The notes beneath the pieces are model-generated. The model worked only from the letters and a program-made list of their open reading frames with translations. It did no database searches and was not told where the DNA came from. Positions 4,901-6,669 of a DNA stretch of 6,669 bases are shown one piece after another. A program made the position numbers and the translations under genes. The stretch's first letter is position 1. Every line of letters starts with the position of its first letter. The DNA is from Verrucomicrobia bacterium TMED56 (lineage in GTDB: Bacteria; Verrucomicrobiota; Verrucomicrobiia; Opitutales; Seribacteraceae). The stretch spans positions 9,149 to 15,817 of the forward strand of contig NHDJ01000039.1 of the NCBI GenBank assembly GCA_002167265.1. The letters are read 5' to 3'.

Positions 4901-6654
4901 TTTTCTTCCTCCCCGGTTTCGTCATCAGCATATGTTTTGAGTCCTCCGTCATCCAATGGCAATCCCTGCACATTAACACCGACTACTGCACTTAGCATGG
5001 GTTTCGCCTCATCAAATCTACCAGTTGCCAAAAGAGCCAGGCCACTCATATAATGGGCTGTTGCCATACCGGGACTTTTTTTGAAGTCTTCTCTGTTAAC
5101 AAAGCCTTTTGCAGGGTTCATCTGTCCGTTTTCATAACCAGCAAACTTCTCCAATAAATCATCGTATCTGCGTGTGCCGAAATAAACTGCTCCCATCATG
5201 TTAACAAAATCTCGAGCATATTTGTGATCAGGCATAACATTTAAAAAGTCGTCACAAAGAAGAAAAAATCTCTGGTAATATTGCCCCGATTGTTCTTTTG
5301 CTTTGGAGGCACGATCTTTGTCCAGTGTAGAAACCGCCGTTTGTAAACTAGCCGCCACTTTTCGTAAGTTGTCAGCTTGTTCTCTGTATGCATTGCACAT
5401 TATAAAAGTAACATCTGCCCGAAATTTTTTCCATGATTTGTTTTTCAAGTATAACTCACCCAACTCAATAGATTTTTCACGAAATTTAACCGTGTTGGCT
5501 GAAGCGAAGGCTGCATAAAGAAAATTTTCGACCATATCATGCTCTGGAAAATCATTATACAACCAGTAAAAGCCCCAAAATGACTCCCAGTCTCTTTGGG
5601 TGATTTGAAAGTTGTCTGCTTTACGCCAGCGTAAGGTAGTTGTGAAAGAGGGAGTACCTTCTGCCAATTTAAGGTGACTTTTTGCACTGGTTTGCTTCAT
5701 CGCTAAGTCATTGATTTTCTCATTCAATATATCCAGTCGTCTTTTTGGAAGAGCTTGCCCTCGAAGCTTTACAAATTGTTCAAGCCTAGAAAGTTCAGTT
5801 TGTAATCTCTTTTGCCGTTCCGTGTAGTAGGTTACAATTTCCTCGGTGGTCATGGTCAATGCGTAAAACAAGGAAGCCTCGACATGTCTTTCAGCCACTT
5901 TAAGCTGTTCTGCTCCTTGCATCAAATTAACATTCAATCGCAAGTCATAACGAGCAGGCGTGTCACCGGAAAGACGAGGTAAATATGGAAAGACTTCGTC
6001 AATTCGCTTGTTCTGCACAAACATCTCAGTGAGGCAGGAAACAGCGTAGGCTGCCCTGTCCTCATCCTTTGCGGCATCTGCATATTTCAGGAGATCACGA
6101 AAAGCAGGTTCTCCTTTTGTCCAATCCTGTTCGATATGATAGCATTGGGCCCGGCCATAATATAGATTGAGCAATTCACTTCGCTTCGGTATTTGTTTGC
6201 GATAAGGCTTTTGTGGATCCAGTAATGTTTCAATAACTCGTGCAGCTTCCGGCCATTCCTGCAATGATCGAAGACAATCCGTTCTTTTTTGCATGGCCAT
6301 AACTGCCTTGGAGTCGTTTGGAAACTTTTCCGCGAAAAAACCAAATGCTTTTGCTGCTTTAACGATAAATTCCTTATTCCCGGATTTAGCAAAGCTTTGT
6401 AAATATCCCACTCCCCTGACAAATCCAAATTGTTGAAGGATTTTTTCCACAGCTGGGTCTTTCTCATCCTCAAAACGAACTTCTAGCTCATCAAGAAAAG
6501 GGGACGCACCTGCAAAGTCTCCTTTCCCAATCATTGTCTGAGCAAGCTCAATAACTTGTCGCAAGGGCATATCAGCAGCATTCTGCCCCCATGCCGAAAA
6601 ACAAAATGAAAGGGCAGTTAGGGTGCAGAGAAGAAACTTTTTAGGGCAACGCAT
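4897..6654 (-). CDS. Secreted TPR / coiled-coil periplasmic protein (585 aa)
   Basis: No named family is recognised; the protein looks like a large exported helical-repeat scaffold. Residues 1-23 form a signal peptide: basic start (RCPKK), hydrophobic core, and a signal peptidase I-like site after AWG, leaving Gln24 as the mature end. The rest is mostly alpha-helical with degenerate TPR-like pairs, clearest around 32-60, 94-145, 165-225, 395-435 and 530-556. Residues 272-332 are charged and heptad-like, a probable coiled coil. An aromatic-rich stretch lies at 355-371, and the C-terminus is acidic (ends DDETGEEEK). The ATG at 6654 is chosen because the signal peptide begins there; only 15 bases of upstream sequence are visible, with no in-frame stop and no clear Shine-Dalgarno. 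The stop overlaps the next gene's start by 4 bases. Position ahead of a TPR lipoprotein and ExbB/ExbD genes suggests a periplasmic partner of that motor (inference). Gene call is firm, function unknown. Confidence 0.93.
   Translation of the reverse strand: MRCPKKFLLCTLTALSFCFSAWGQNAADMPLRQVIELAQTMIGKGDFAGASPFLDELEVRFEDEKDPAVEKILQQFGFVRGVGYLQSFAKSGNKEFIVKAAKAFGFFAEKFPNDSKAVMAMQKRTDCLRSLQEWPEAARVIETLLDPQKPYRKQIPKRSELLNLYYGRAQCYHIEQDWTKGEPAFRDLLKYADAAKDEDRAAYAVSCLTEMFVQNKRIDEVFPYLPRLSGDTPARYDLRLNVNLMQGAEQLKVAERHVEASLFYALTMTTEEIVTYYTERQKRLQTELSRLEQFVKLRGQALPKRRLDILNEKINDLAMKQTSAKSHLKLAEGTPSFTTTLRWRKADNFQITQRDWESFWGFYWLYNDFPEHDMVENFLYAAFASANTVKFREKSIELGELYLKNKSWKKFRADVTFIMCNAYREQADNLRKVAASLQTAVSTLDKDRASKAKEQSGQYYQRFFLLCDDFLNVMPDHKYARDFVNMMGAVYFGTRRYDDLLEKFAGYENGQMNPAKGFVNREDFKKSPGMATAHYMSGLALLATGRFDEAKPMLSAVVGVNVQGLPLDDGGLKTYADDETGEEEK
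4908..4914 (-). promoter_or_regulatory. Strong Shine-Dalgarno for the TPR lipoprotein gene
   Basis: The minus strand reads GGGGAGG here, 7 bases ahead of the GTG at 4900, which is an ideal spacing. It lies inside the last codons of the upstream TPR gene and decides in favour of the non-ATG start. It is by far the best ribosome-binding site in the window; the other genes have weak or no recognisable sites. Confidence 0.85.
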
Positions 6655-6669
6655 AAATTGGTAGGGTGA

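Noticed and set aside
4683..4940. Plus-strand open frame of 85 codons rich in Ser, Pro and Cys
   Set aside because: Antisense to the low-complexity linker and signal peptide of the lipoprotein; no start signal and no domain.

Overview
The window is one continuous minus-strand gene cluster of six genes, nearly all coding. The 5' end of the cluster is at the right edge and it runs off the left edge. Transcription order: (1) a secreted 585-aa TPR/coiled-coil protein, 6654 to 4897; (2) a 733-aa TPR lipoprotein with a small beta-type module and an EF-hand pair, 4900 to 2699; (3) a secreted 411-aa helical-repeat protein, 2702 to 1467; (4) an ExbB/TolQ/MotA-family proton-channel subunit, 1401 to 574; (5) an ExbD/TolR-family protein, 537 to 127; (6) the first 35 codons of a second ExbD/TolR protein, 107 to 1. 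No RNA gene, mobile element, CRISPR array or clear intrinsic terminator is visible.

Genes 1-2 and 2-3 overlap by 4 bases (GTGA and ATGA), so the three exported TPR proteins look translationally coupled. Gaps of 65, 36 and 19 bases then separate genes 3-4, 4-5 and 5-6, with no convincing terminator, so a single operon is the simplest reading.

Functionally the cluster pairs a proton-motive-force-driven inner-membrane motor (one ExbB, two ExbD) with three periplasmic or outer-membrane scaffold proteins. The motor residues are intact: transmembrane Asp in both ExbDs, and the GLLGTV and TAAGL threonines in ExbB. No TonB, TolA, TolB or Pal is inside the window; an energy transducer could lie beyond the left edge. 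The cargo or process powered cannot be read from the sequence. TonB-like uptake, a Tol-like envelope-maintenance role and an Agl/Glt-like surface machine are all compatible.

Organism: a Gram-negative (diderm) bacterium, given a lipoprotein with Gly at +2 and ExbBD motors. Base composition looks AT-leaning by eye. ExbB with an N-terminal signal-like segment, tandem ExbDs starting close to the DLTPMID motif, and large TPR proteins together suggest the PVC group, perhaps a marine Verrucomicrobiota. This is inference from general family experience, not from a search; Bacteroidota-like lineages are not excluded.
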